A DNA stretch of 64,000 nucleotides from Pristionchus mayeri (taxonomy: Eukaryota; Nematoda; Chromadorea; Rhabditida; Neodiplogasteridae), in assembly GCA_036245805.1 (NCBI GenBank), contig BTRK01000001.1, forward strand, positions 3,720,001 to 3,784,000. The letters run 5' to 3'. Each line of letters opens with the position of its first letter. Position 1 is the first letter of the stretch. Below the pieces are notes generated by a model. The model had not been told where the DNA came from and made no database searches. It saw only the letters and a list, made by a program, of their open reading frames with translations. Made by a program: the position numbers and the translations under genes. Shown here piece after piece: positions 1-10,230 of the stretch.

Positions 1-134
1 CACGTACTTTTGAATCGCATACTTTTGAATCACGTACTTTTGAATTGCATACTTTTCATTCACGTACTATTGAATCACATGTTTTTGAATCACATACTTT
101 TGAATGGCATACTTTTGAATCAGAAAGTTTTCAG
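1..134. repeat. Short tandem repeat, about 15-bp unit
   Basis: This is a run of diverged ~15-bp units of the form (C/G)ACGTACTTTTGAAT. It sits directly upstream of the first visible synthetase exon in the left arm, so it is intronic. It is the mirror of the array at 11448-11581. Confidence 0.85.
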
Positions 135-1351
135 GTCGTGCAGTAATGCGCTCGTACCTTCGTGATGGCACTCCACTGGATGAAGAGGGCTGGCTTAGAA
201 CTGGTGAGTAACAAATAACATATTTATCATCATGCACTATCTAACTAGTCGAACGGTCGAGAGAGTGCGTAAAATTAAGAGTCTGCTTCATAATTACGAT
301 CTCTTGTATGTATAGGGCTTCGCAAGTACTGGCTCGCGTTTGAATTTCATTCTTCATAATCTCAGGCGACCTCGTTTCCCTCGATGGTGACGGCTTCTGC
401 TTCGTCGTCGACAGGAAGAAGGACGTCTTCAAGGTCCATGGGAAGCAAGTCTCTCCAGCGGAGATTGTGAGTTGACCGTAACTATAGTAGGAAAAACCCC
501 AATAGAAACCCCAATAGTAGGAATATCGTTCATAGTGACAGTACGCTAGAGTAGTATCGCATGACTGCAGAAAAAAATCTATTCAGAAGGACCAAGACCT
601 TTTTTTTCTAATGAGAGCTATTCATTGCACTATAAGAATACATTTTCAAACAAACTAGATATTATTTAGAAAGTAAACTAAGCGGAAATAATATGCATTT
701 ATTCAGGAGGACCTCCTGCTCACGCATCCTGCGATTGCTCAGGTAAATCATATGCTACCAAGATGTGTATTTCCGTACAATCCCGGTGCGTGGCCAAAAT
801 ATGATAATCACCTTCACAGGCTGCAGTGGTCGGTATTCCCAACGAGCACGCATGCCACGTGCCTAGAGCGTTCATCGTGTTGAGCGGAGAGGTTAAAATA
901 CGATATTTGATTCAAAACAATAAATGCATTGTAGGAATCCTCAGAAATCATGCATGACATAGCGCAGTTTGTAAAAGGTATGTTTAAAAATTGAACATGA
1001 ATGTGTTTCGAAAATAAATTCAGATCGCCTCTCACCACATAAACATCCCAAGGGCGGAATCAGAGTAGTTGACGAGCTACCAAAGTGAGTAACGGGAAAC
1101 CTTAGACAAATTCCACTCAATTCCACAAATTAGAGATTACGTTGCGCATTATCAAGAAAATGGCGAAAAGGCAAGCAAATTAGGCATTGATTGATAAAAC
1201 ATGAAATAATTAATGTACTGCTCTCTCAAAAGTATGACGAGAGAAAACGTAAAATGTAGATGGGAAGCCATCCATCAAAACAATCACTTGTTTCAGATCA
1301 TCTTCGGGGAAAGTGCTTCGCAGAGTGCTACAAGGGATGACGGCGGAATGA
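1..1351 (+). CDS. Acyl-CoA synthetase / 4-coumarate-CoA-ligase-like, 3' exons, left copy (5' end outside window)
   Basis: These are the C-terminal exons of an AMP-forming acyl-CoA ligase (ANL superfamily), which activates a carboxylic acid with ATP and CoA. My exons are 135-203, 366-466, 707-742, 820-891, 934-980, 1024-about 1085 and about 1299-1351. Signature blocks are visible: GWLRTG then DLVSLDGDGF (the TGD hinge region), VDRKKDVFKVHG (hinge Asp/Arg/Lys motif), and the C-terminal PKSSSGKVLRR with the catalytic Lys. The reading phase is consistent across all junctions and ends in TGA. There is no peroxisomal SKL tail. It duplicates the 3' half of the gene at 10231-21089. Exons before 135 lie beyond the window, so whether this copy has a complete 5' part cannot be judged. 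Confidence 0.85.
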
Positions 1352-1545
1352 AACAAGCATTTGCTGATTGTTTTGTTTCATAAAAAACAACTCATTTAAT
1401 ACTTTGACCACTAAGGCATAAACGGATGAACATTACATTCCTGAAAATTATGAGATGTTGACTACATTATTGCGGAATCATAAACTTGTTTGGATGCATG
1501 CATTATTGTTTATCATATAAGATCTTGCACAATTTGTGAACAAAT

Positions 1546-1837
1546 TTAAGTGTGCTTCGTGGGACAGAAGTAGGGGTCATTCCAAGTATCCTCAGTGCGG
1601 TACTCAGGCATCTTCTGGGTGAAGTTCTGAAATATGTTAGATGAGGTTACAATTAGAACGCAACGGTCCGATCTTTCATGACAGATTACCTTGCTGGAGG
1701 GAGGCACGGGATTGCGAATGGTCTCTTTGTCGTCTTCTTCAGGCAGAAGGTATCTGTATCTCTCGATATCCTCCGGTACCGAATCGCAATCGTCGTTGCT
1801 ACATATACCATAAACTGAACGCTTTTTTGTCTGGCGC
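1546..1837 (-). CDS. Small unknown gene, left copy (5' end not resolved)
   Basis: This is the mirror of the gene at 9745-10036 on the plus strand, with the same two exons. The stop lies at 1546 and the gene converges with the synthetase 3' end at 1351. See the right-arm copy for the description. Confidence 0.4.
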
Positions 1838-2235
1838 GTCGGATAAGAGCGGCATATTGATAGTTTATGTCGGTTGGCAATACAAGATCAGCAGTCGAAA
1901 AGAATTTCCAGCAGAACAATTTTAACGACCAAAAATAGGGTGTTGCTTGGTCTGTCCGTCTGCGTACCGTAACCCGAGTGGCGTTGGAGCAGATGTTGTG
2001 CCAGACTCATGATTTCATCAGAGGATCGAAGGAAAACCCCAATACCGTACTCCTACCGTAACCTAAAGCTACCGTATCCGGTGGCGGTGGGTCAGACGCT
2101 GGGTCAGATTTATGATTTCATTGGAAGATTGATGCAAAAAATAAACATTATTTCACGGTAGTGTTGCAATCACTCGGGAATTATTTTCTAAATTTGCCGG
2201 GAACAGGCTATCGGTTCGAGTGGCGTAGTTGCCCA

Positions 2236-3669
2236 CTAGTTGTAGACCTTATTCTGAACACAAAAATGCCGAATTTTCCAAATGTGACTATTACCTTAAG
2301 GACAGGAATGTCTTCGAACGTCTTTACGACCTGAAAACAATGAAAAGTTGATAGGAAGTTCCTCTCATTTGACCTGCAACGACTTTCGTGCTCCGTTCCT
2401 AGCCCAACGAGCAAAGTGTTCGCAGTTGTTGTCATGCAGATTGTATGAGTAGGTGCTCATCTGAAATAATGGCTAGAAGTTGGAAACATCATTCGGTTCA
2501 CTCTGGAACGCGCTCTGTTGATCGCGACTTCAGGCTTGAATGGGCGGTCCCTGTCAATAATGCCTTTCTTTTTTTTCTGTCTTATGTCGTTCATGTTGGA
2601 TAACTGTTCAATGATGCAAACAAATTTCTTTAAAAACAAATACCACTAAATAAATCAAGTCACTCACAACCAATCCATTCGATTGTTCACCCTACATCTG
2701 CTGCCTTCTGATACTTCTGCCAGCGGCTGTTCGATCACCTTGAATCGGAAGAAAGTTTAAAATATTCTACAATGATCCAAAATGAAAAGTTACCATGAGA
2801 TTGCTTAGGACAGGCGCCTTCTTCTTCTCCACACGGTAGCTCACTACCGAGGGCACTCCATTCTGCTCGCCAGCATATATGCCCCAGTGCTCAACAGGTT
2901 CAGTAATTGGAGAAGCCCGTATTACAAGAAAATGCGAATATGTGGTCGAAATGCATACTTCGTATCCGATCTTTGGATTGACTTTGGCGACTCTTTCAGC
3001 TTCCCCATGATCCATACCCAAGGATTGGCAACCGTGAGAAGAAATCCTGGATTTGGAAGGAATCTCCTGCAAGATCAATTTGGAAATACATGGAAAACCA
3101 GTATACTAAAGTGACTAATAAAACAAACTCGAATTCGACGAGATCGCCTAGCGCAAGTTTAGGGAGAAGATCCATGCACTTGTCCTTTGCTGTCCATTTA
3201 GTCTTCAGTCCGATATGTTCCCCACCCGTGAAAGGCTCGGGATCTGCAAATATTCACAAAGAATCTTAGTCCGATCTCCTAAGTGTACTAGCTCTTCTAA
3301 GTTCTACCACATCTTCTATCCCGTGAGAAATAGTGTAAAATTTCAATGGCACATTGTCAAAACGACGTGTTTTTCGCAAGGACGCACCATAGACCGGTAC
3401 CAGTTCCTTGTCGGGGTTTGTGACGATGATCTCAGAAGTTTGATTCTAAAAAACCTATTTTGGTATTAAATAAACATTTGTCTCACCTTAGGATGTCCAA
3501 GTGATGGAGAAAGCAAGATGCTAGTAGACACAAAGAGGAAAATCCTTATCTTGGAGTGATCCGATTGAAGATGCGCACCATTTTTGTACTGAACAAATCC
3601 ATTCGGGTTCTCTAATAGCCGTCGTTCCCGATGATGCGTCGGGAACAAATTGAAAGGGAACAAACTCAT
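2236..3669 (-). CDS. LRAT/PLAAT-domain protein (NCEHF motif), left copy
   Basis: This is an identical mirror copy of the gene at 7913-9346. All exons, splice sites and the catalytic NNCEHF motif are present, so both arms encode the same predicted lecithin:retinol-acyltransferase-like (NlpC/P60-fold) enzyme. See the right-arm entry for domain detail. Confidence 0.75.
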
Positions 3670-3900
3670 TCTGATTTTTCCATCTTTCGACCTTTATCGC
3701 TTCCACCGCAAATGCCTTTCATTTATGAGCAACGGTGCTATTCACCGATGAGCTGCCACTCTCTTCCTGAAACGATATTTGATCTTTCGTTAAGTGTGTT
3801 GATTATCACTTGAATTTATAGTGATATTTTCGTACGCGTTTTCATGATTCGCACATTAAACTGTCGATTTACTTGTCGTTAAACGATTTAACTTGTATGT

Positions 3901-4915
3901 TCAAAAATTGAGTTTATTTAACTTATTATACTCTAAAGTTCGAGTTACGACAGAAGTAAACGACGGAATGAAACAGAAAGTGCGTTCGAGATAATTCTTG
4001 CTTGATTGAGGAAGAGCTTCGTAAGTCGTATTAATCTGCAAATAAAGTTAAAAAAAACAAAAATTCATCATTCCTTTAGTGATATCCCAACCCAAGCAAT
4101 CTAAACTAATTATACTACACACTCCGTTCACCTTCTTTACTATAGTCTTCACCACATTTTCAATCTTGTCTTGCTCAGTAACTGGATTCGGCTTTGATGT
4201 GTCCACCATAGCCTCTAGAAAGCCGTTTCCAACCTGAAACTGTCTCGATGATGACAATATTAACCGCAAATGCTTGACCATTCGCAAAAAAAGGCACTGT
4301 TTCTATCCATTTTGCCGATATTCTGCTCGAACCGGAGAATACGTTTTTGAATTGCAGAATTCGTTTTTGGGAAGCAACTCTCATACCGTTTAAGGACCTA
4401 AACAATAATTATGGCAGTTTAGTGAGGGTGATGTTATTTCTTATAAATTTAACCTCATCCGTAGTGTTATATTTGGTATATCCACAACCTTTTCTATAAA
4501 CTTCACGCAAATCTTCATATTTTCCATAAATTGTTCCATCAACTAAAAGAAATTCATCAGCACAATCCAATAATTAATCAAGACGTGATTGAAACTGTGG
4601 TGAAAATTGCTCGGAAGAAGGTGCACGAAGAGTATTTGATAATTCAAAAGAGTTGCATGTCTATGCATGGTAGGTTTGTGTAATAAAAATGGGGAATTAG
4701 CGTATCCACATAGACGTCTTTGCACCTGTACAAGCGCGGAAGTATTCTTCACCCGTGAGACCATACTTCTTTCCTTCCTCTTCCAACATCATTTTGGCCA
4801 TGGTAATGTTGGAGCCGGCGTTGAGGAAATCGAGAAGAGCCTGTTCCTGATCGGAAATAGGAAGAGCAGCGAATGAAATTGAGAAGAGAATGAAGGGAAG
4901 GAAAGGCGCGAACAT
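3901..4915 (-). CDS. Predicted secreted protein, left copy
   Basis: This is the mirror copy of the gene at 6667-7681, with the start at 4915 and the stop at 3901. One substitution between the arms falls just after the predicted donor of the penultimate exon, so the encoded proteins are expected to be identical. See the right-arm entry. Confidence 0.5.
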
Positions 4916-5449
4916 CCTTCTGATACCACAGTTGTAGGGAAAGGCAAATCGACGAGAGAGACTATCGCGTGCGCTGCTGTTAAAATGTACTGACTGTTCA
5001 ATTTCGATTGTAGTCGTTTCCTAAATACTCACTATACAATATAAACAGTCACAATTTCTGATCGTTTACGTTGCGTTCATTGGCTTGTACCCCTCGTCAA
5101 TGACGATGTATTCACGTTCTAGTAGAGCATAGGAGCCTTTAGTAAACATTTTTTTAACAGAACATCATCCAGTGTTGTTAAGAGAGACTTTTTTGTCTCA
5201 GTGAACATATGCTTGGCAAAGTGCGAAAAATCGAAATCGCCCATAATGTGCCTACATGTAGTACTCGACAAGCATAGTTCGGGTGCCCCATCCCGAGTGT
5301 TCCAAATCACTCTCTGCGAAATGGGACACATTTAAATCTTGACATTGAAATTTCGAATTTCTCCATTTCGAAACCGATTTGAATGGTTGATGTCTCAAAA
5401 AATTGCTAATATTCCATGGATTATAGGTAACAAATTCTAGAATGATTGG

Positions 5450-5585
5450 GCATCAACTCGTGAAGAAACATCGAAAAATTTTTTTTTTAATTTTTAATTT
5501 TTTCAGAAATCGTGGCTACCAGCCCATCTGAAAAAATAAAAAATTAAAAAAAAAATTTTTTCGATGTTTCTTCACGAGTTGATGC
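5450..5585. mobile_element. 136-bp hairpin MITE at the inner edge of the left arm
   Basis: The ends are inverted repeats of GCATCAACTCGTGAAG extending to about 25 bp. They are followed by A/T homopolymer runs and a short centre around GGCTACCAGC. The mirror copy is at 5997-6132. The two copies differ by about three substitutions, all in the centre or homopolymers, which is most of the divergence I saw in the whole palindrome. No coding capacity. Confidence 0.8.
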
Positions 5586-5668
5586 TCATAATCAGTTCGT
5601 GATCACGTCAAACTACCGTACTCGAGTGATGAGAGTGTGTGCAGAATGAAGAGACGATTACACGAATT

Positions 5669-5913
5669 GTACTGAGGTGGAGGGTGATGCTGGATTTTCT
5701 TAAGGTTACATGAGGCACACCATCCAGACTGTGTCAGTTATCATTTGTAGGCTACCGTAGTCTGAACTACTGAATATTGTAGAAACACTAATATTGTAGA
5801 AACACCAAATTGTGCCAATCAAGCCATAGTGGCACAATAGACGCCGGACAGGCTGGAATGAATTTATGCAACATACATCAATCCTTATACCGTACCCTGA
5901 AAATCGTGAACTA
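5669..5913. other. Unpaired 245-bp spacer of the palindrome
   Basis: This is the only part of 1-11581 without a mirror copy. No gene is evident. It contains a short internal duplication (ATTGTAGAAACAC at about 5777 and again at 5793). If the palindrome extruded, this would be the loop. Confidence 0.85.
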
Positions 5914-5996
5914 AATTCGTGTAATCGTCTCTTCATTCTGCACACACTCTCATCACTCGAGTACGGTAGTTTGACGTGATCACGAACTGATTATGA

Positions 5997-6132
5997 GCAT
6001 CAACTCGTGAAGAAACATCGAAAAAAATTTTTTTTTAATTTTTTATTTTTTCAGATTTGCTGGTAGCCACGATTTCTGAAAAAATTAAAAATTAAAAAAA
6101 AAAATTTTCGATGTTTCTTCACGAGTTGATGC
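5997..6132. mobile_element. 136-bp hairpin MITE at the inner edge of the right arm
   Basis: Mirror copy of 5450-5585, with the same terminal inverted repeats. The two copies flank the 245-bp spacer plus about 83 bp of paired sequence on each side, so the centre of the big palindrome is itself bracketed by two small hairpins. Confidence 0.8.
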
Positions 6133-6666
6133 CCAATCATTCTAGAATTTGTTACCTATAATCCATGGAATATTAGCAATTTTTTGAGACATCAACCATT
6201 CAAATCGGTTTCGAAATGGAGAAATTCGAAATTTCAATGTCAAGATTTAAATGTGTCCCATTTCGCAGAGAGTGATTTGGAACACTCGGGATGGGGCACC
6301 CGAACTATGCTTGTCGAGTACTACATGTAGGCACATTATGGGCGATTTCGATTTTTCGCACTTTGCCAAGCATATGTTCACTGAGACAAAAAAGTCTCTC
6401 TTAACAACACTGGATGATGTTCTGTTAAAAAAATGTTTACTAAAGGCTCCTATGCTCTACTAGAACGTGAATACATCGTCATTGACGAGGGGTACAAGCC
6501 AATGAACGCAACGTAAACGATCAGAAATTGTGACTGTTTATATTGTATAGTGAGTATTTAGGAAACGACTACAATCGAAATTGAACAGTCAGTACATTTT
6601 AACAGCAGCGCACGCGATAGTCTCTCTCGTCGATTTGCCTTTCCCTACAACTGTGGTATCAGAAGG

Positions 6667-7681
6667 ATGTTCGCGCCTTTCCTTCCCTTCATTCTCTTCT
6701 CAATTTCATTCGCTGCTCTTCCTATTTCCGATCAGGAACAGGCTCTTCTCGATTTCCTCAACGCCGGCTCCAACATTACCATGGCCAAAATGATGTTGGA
6801 AGAGGAAGGAAAGAAGTATGGTCTCACGGGTGAAGAATACTTCCGCGCTTGTACAGGTGCAAAGACGTCTATGTGGATACGCTAATTCCCCATTTTTATT
6901 ACACAAACCTACCATGCATAGACATGCAACTCTTTTGAATTATCAAATACTCTTCGTGCACCTTCTTCCGAGCAATTTTCACCACAGTTTCAATCACGTC
7001 TTGATTAATTATTGGATTGTGCTGATGAATTTCTTTTAGTTGATGGAACAATTTATGGAAAATATGAAGATTTGCGTGAAGTTTATAGAAAAGGTTGTGG
7101 ATATACCAAATATAACACTACGGATGAGGTTAAATTTATAAGAAATAACATCACCCTCACTAAACTGCCATAATTATTGTTTAGGTCCTTAAACGGTATG
7201 AGAGTTGCTTCCCAAAAACGAATTCTGCAATTCAAAAACGTATTCTCCGGTTCGAGCAGAATATCGGCAAAATGGATAGAAACAGTGCCTTTTTTTGCGA
7301 ATGGTCAAGCATTTGCGGTTAATATTGTCATCATCGAGACAGTTTCAGGTTGGAAACGGCTTTCTAGAGGCTATGGTGGACACATCAAAGCCGAATCCAG
7401 TTACTGAGCAAGACAAGATTGAAAATGTGGTGAAGACTATAGTAAAGAAGGTGAACGGAGAGTGTAGTATAATTAGTTTAGATTGCTTGGGTTGGGATAT
7501 CACTAAAGGAATGATGAATTTTTGTTTTTTTTAACTTTATTTGCAGATTAATACGACTTACGAAGCTCTTCCTCAATCAAGCAAGAATTATCTCGAACGC
7601 ACTTTCTGTTTCATTCCGTCGTTTACTTCTGTCGTAACTCGAACTTTAGAGTATAATAAGTTAAATAAACTCAATTTTTGA
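6667..7681 (+). CDS. Predicted secreted protein, nematode family not identified
   Basis: The start at 6667 opens a clear signal peptide (MFAPFLPFILFSISFAALP) followed by a helical, charged stretch ending near EEYFRACTG. Downstream exons that share one reading phase are 7040-7131, about 7185-7316 (preceded by TTGTTTAG), about 7351-7452 (preceded by GTTTCAG) and 7547-7681 (TTGCAG acceptor, stop TGA). The last reads INTTYEALPQSSKNYLERTFC. The phase from exon 1 (donor at 6857) into 7040 does not fit the frame used later, so a small exon is missed or the gene is damaged. The helical, secreted layout loosely recalls SXP/RAL-2 or DUF19-type nematode proteins; that is a resemblance only. The gene lies about 230 bp upstream of the LRAT-like gene, on the same strand. 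Confidence 0.5.
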
Positions 7682-7912
7682 ACATACAAGTTAAATCGTT
7701 TAACGACAAGTAAATCGACAGTTTAATGTGCGAATCATGAAAACGCGTACGAAAATATCACTATAAATTCAAGTGATAATCAACACACTTAACGAAAGAT
7801 CAAATATCGTTTCAGGAAGAGAGTGGCAGCTCATCGGTGAATAGCACCGTTGCTCATAAATGAAAGGCATTTGCGGTGGAAGCGATAAAGGTCGAAAGAT
7901 GGAAAAATCAGA
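7682..7912. other. Intergenic gap between secreted gene and LRAT-like gene
   Basis: The sequence is AT-rich near 7690-7800. No RNA gene or obvious element was seen. It presumably carries the promoter of the LRAT-like gene. The mirror gap is 3670-3900. Confidence 0.4.
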
Positions 7913-9346
7913 ATGAGTTTGTTCCCTTTCAATTTGTTCCCGACGCATCATCGGGAACGACGGCTATTAGAGAACCCGAATGGATTTGTTCAGTACAAAA
8001 ATGGTGCGCATCTTCAATCGGATCACTCCAAGATAAGGATTTTCCTCTTTGTGTCTACTAGCATCTTGCTTTCTCCATCACTTGGACATCCTAAGGTGAG
8101 ACAAATGTTTATTTAATACCAAAATAGGTTTTTTAGAATCAAACTTCTGAGATCATCGTCACAAACCCCGACAAGGAACTGGTACCGGTCTATGGTGCGT
8201 CCTTGCGAAAAACACGTCGTTTTGACAATGTGCCATTGAAATTTTACACTATTTCTCACGGGATAGAAGATGTGGTAGAACTTAGAAGAGCTAGTACACT
8301 TAGGAGATCGGACTAAGATTCTTTGTGAATATTTGCAGATCCCGAGCCTTTCACGGGTGGGGAACATATCGGACTGAAGACTAAATGGACAGCAAAGGAC
8401 AAGTGCATGGATCTTCTCCCTAAACTTGCGCTAGGCGATCTCGTCGAATTCGAGTTTGTTTTATTAGTCACTTTAGTATACTGGTTTTCCATGTATTTCC
8501 AAATTGATCTTGCAGGAGATTCCTTCCAAATCCAGGATTTCTTCTCACGGTTGCCAATCCTTGGGTATGGATCATGGGGAAGCTGAAAGAGTCGCCAAAG
8601 TCAATCCAAAGATCGGATACGAAGTATGCATTTCGACCACATATTCGCATTTTCTTGTAATACGGGCTTCTCCAATTACTGAACCTGTTGAGCACTGGGG
8701 CATATATGCTGGCGAGCAGAATGGAGTGCCCTCGGTAGTGAGCTACCGTGTGGAGAAGAAGAAGGCGCCTGTCCTAAGCAATCTCATGGTAACTTTTCAT
8801 TTTGGATCATTGTAGAATATTTTAAACTTTCTTCCGATTCAAGGTGATCGAACAGCCGCTGGCAGAAGTATCAGAAGGCAGCAGATGTAGGGTGAACAAT
8901 CGAATGGATTGGTTGTGAGTGACTTGATTTATTTAGTGGTATTTGTTTTTAAAGAAATTTGTTTGCATCATTGAACAGTTATCCAACATGAACGACATAA
9001 GACAGAAAAAAAAGAAAGGCATTATTGACAGGGACCGCCCATTCAAGCCTGAAGTCGCGATCAACAGAGCGCGTTCCAGAGTGAACCGAATGATGTTTCC
9101 AACTTCTAGCCATTATTTCAGATGAGCACCTACTCATACAATCTGCATGACAACAACTGCGAACACTTTGCTCGTTGGGCTAGGAACGGAGCACGAAAGT
9201 CGTTGCAGGTCAAATGAGAGGAACTTCCTATCAACTTTTCATTGTTTTCAGGTCGTAAAGACGTTCGAAGACATTCCTGTCCTTAAGGTAATAGTCACAT
9301 TTGGAAAATTCGGCATTTTTGTGTTCAGAATAAGGTCTACAACTAG
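7913..9346 (+). CDS. LRAT/PLAAT-domain protein (lipid acyltransferase or phospholipase-like)
   Basis: The encoded protein carries the LRAT/H-rev107 signature in order: GDLVEFE (8430s), HWGIYAGEQNG (about 8693), CRVNN (8883-8900), and YSYNLHDNNCEHFARW (about 9130-9175). In this family the His of HWG and the Cys of NCEHF are catalytic. Members transfer acyl groups between phospholipids, retinol or amines at membranes. My exons are 7913-8095, 8137-about 8190, 8340-8453, about 8517-8567, 8693-8788, 8844-about 8918, about 9002-9074, 9122-9210, 9253-9288 and 9329-9346 (stop TAG). Several introns are about 40-60 bp. The acceptor after CGACATAAG at about 9001 and the donor after ARSR are my choices because they keep frame. 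The start codon is uncertain. The 5' exon has a hydrophobic segment (IRIFLFVSTSILL) that could be a membrane anchor. Confidence 0.75.
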
Positions 9347-9744
9347 TGGGCAACTACGCCACTCGAACCGATAGCCTGTTCCCGGCAAATTTAGAAAATA
9401 ATTCCCGAGTGATTGCAACACTACCGTGAAATAATGTTTATTTTTTGCATCAATCTTCCAATGAAATCATAAATCTGACCCAGCGTCTGACCCACCGCCA
9501 CCGGATACGGTAGCTTTAGGTTACGGTAGGAGTACGGTATTGGGGTTTTCCTTCGATCCTCTGATGAAATCATGAGTCTGGCACAACATCTGCTCCAACG
9601 CCACTCGGGTTACGGTACGCAGACGGACAGACCAAGCAACACCCTATTTTTGGTCGTTAAAATTGTTCTGCTGGAAATTCTTTTCGACTGCTGATCTTGT
9701 ATTGCCAACCGACATAAACTATCAATATGCCGCTCTTATCCGAC
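9347..9744. other. Gap between LRAT-like and small unknown gene
   Basis: This stretch contains several TACCGTA/TACGGTA hexamers near 9500-9620, the same motif that builds the hairpin elements elsewhere in this window. No coding signal was found. The mirror is 1838-2235. Confidence 0.4.
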
Positions 9745-10036
9745 GCGCCAGACAAAAAAGCGTTCAGTTTATGGTATATGTAGCAACGACGATTGCGATT
9801 CGGTACCGGAGGATATCGAGAGATACAGATACCTTCTGCCTGAAGAAGACGACAAAGAGACCATTCGCAATCCCGTGCCTCCCTCCAGCAAGGTAATCTG
9901 TCATGAAAGATCGGACCGTTGCGTTCTAATTGTAACCTCATCTAACATATTTCAGAACTTCACCCAGAAGATGCCTGAGTACCGCACTGAGGATACTTGG
10001 AATGACCCCTACTTCTGTCCCACGAAGCACACTTAA
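9745..10036 (+). CDS. Small unknown gene (two visible exons), right copy
   Basis: One open frame runs CSNDDCDSVPEDIERYRYL then LPEEDDKETIRNPVPPSSK up to a GTAATC donor after 9892. It continues in phase after a TTTCAG acceptor at 9956 as NFTQKMPEYRTEDTWNDPYF and CPTKHT, with a stop at 10034-10036. The upstream frame is blocked by a TGA near 9690, so the first exon must begin at an acceptor near 9730-9760, or the gene has a distant 5' exon. Acidic, with paired Cys residues; no family recognised. It is convergent with the synthetase (gap of about 195 bp). Confidence 0.4.
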
Positions 10037-10230
10037 ATTTGTTCACAAATTGTGCAAGATCTTATATGATAAACAATAATGCATGCATCCAAACAAGTTT
10101 ATGATTCCGCAATAATGTAGTCAACATCTCATAATTTTCAGGAATGTAATGTTCATCCGTTTATGCCTTAGTGGTCAAAGTATTAAATGAGTTGTTTTTT
10201 ATGAAACAAAACAATCAGCAAATGCTTGTT

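Larger units (their letters stand above)
1..5668. repeat. Left arm of a >5.67-kb near-perfect palindrome
   Basis: Each base x in this stretch is complementary to base 11582-x in the right arm, and every reading frame in one arm has its mirror image in the other. I found one coding-frame difference (intron of the secreted gene, Val versus Glu in the frame read through) and about three substitutions in the AT-rich element near the centre, with no length change. The last paired base is 5668 (partner 5914). The arm is still paired at position 1, so its outer end lies outside the window. Confidence 0.97.
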
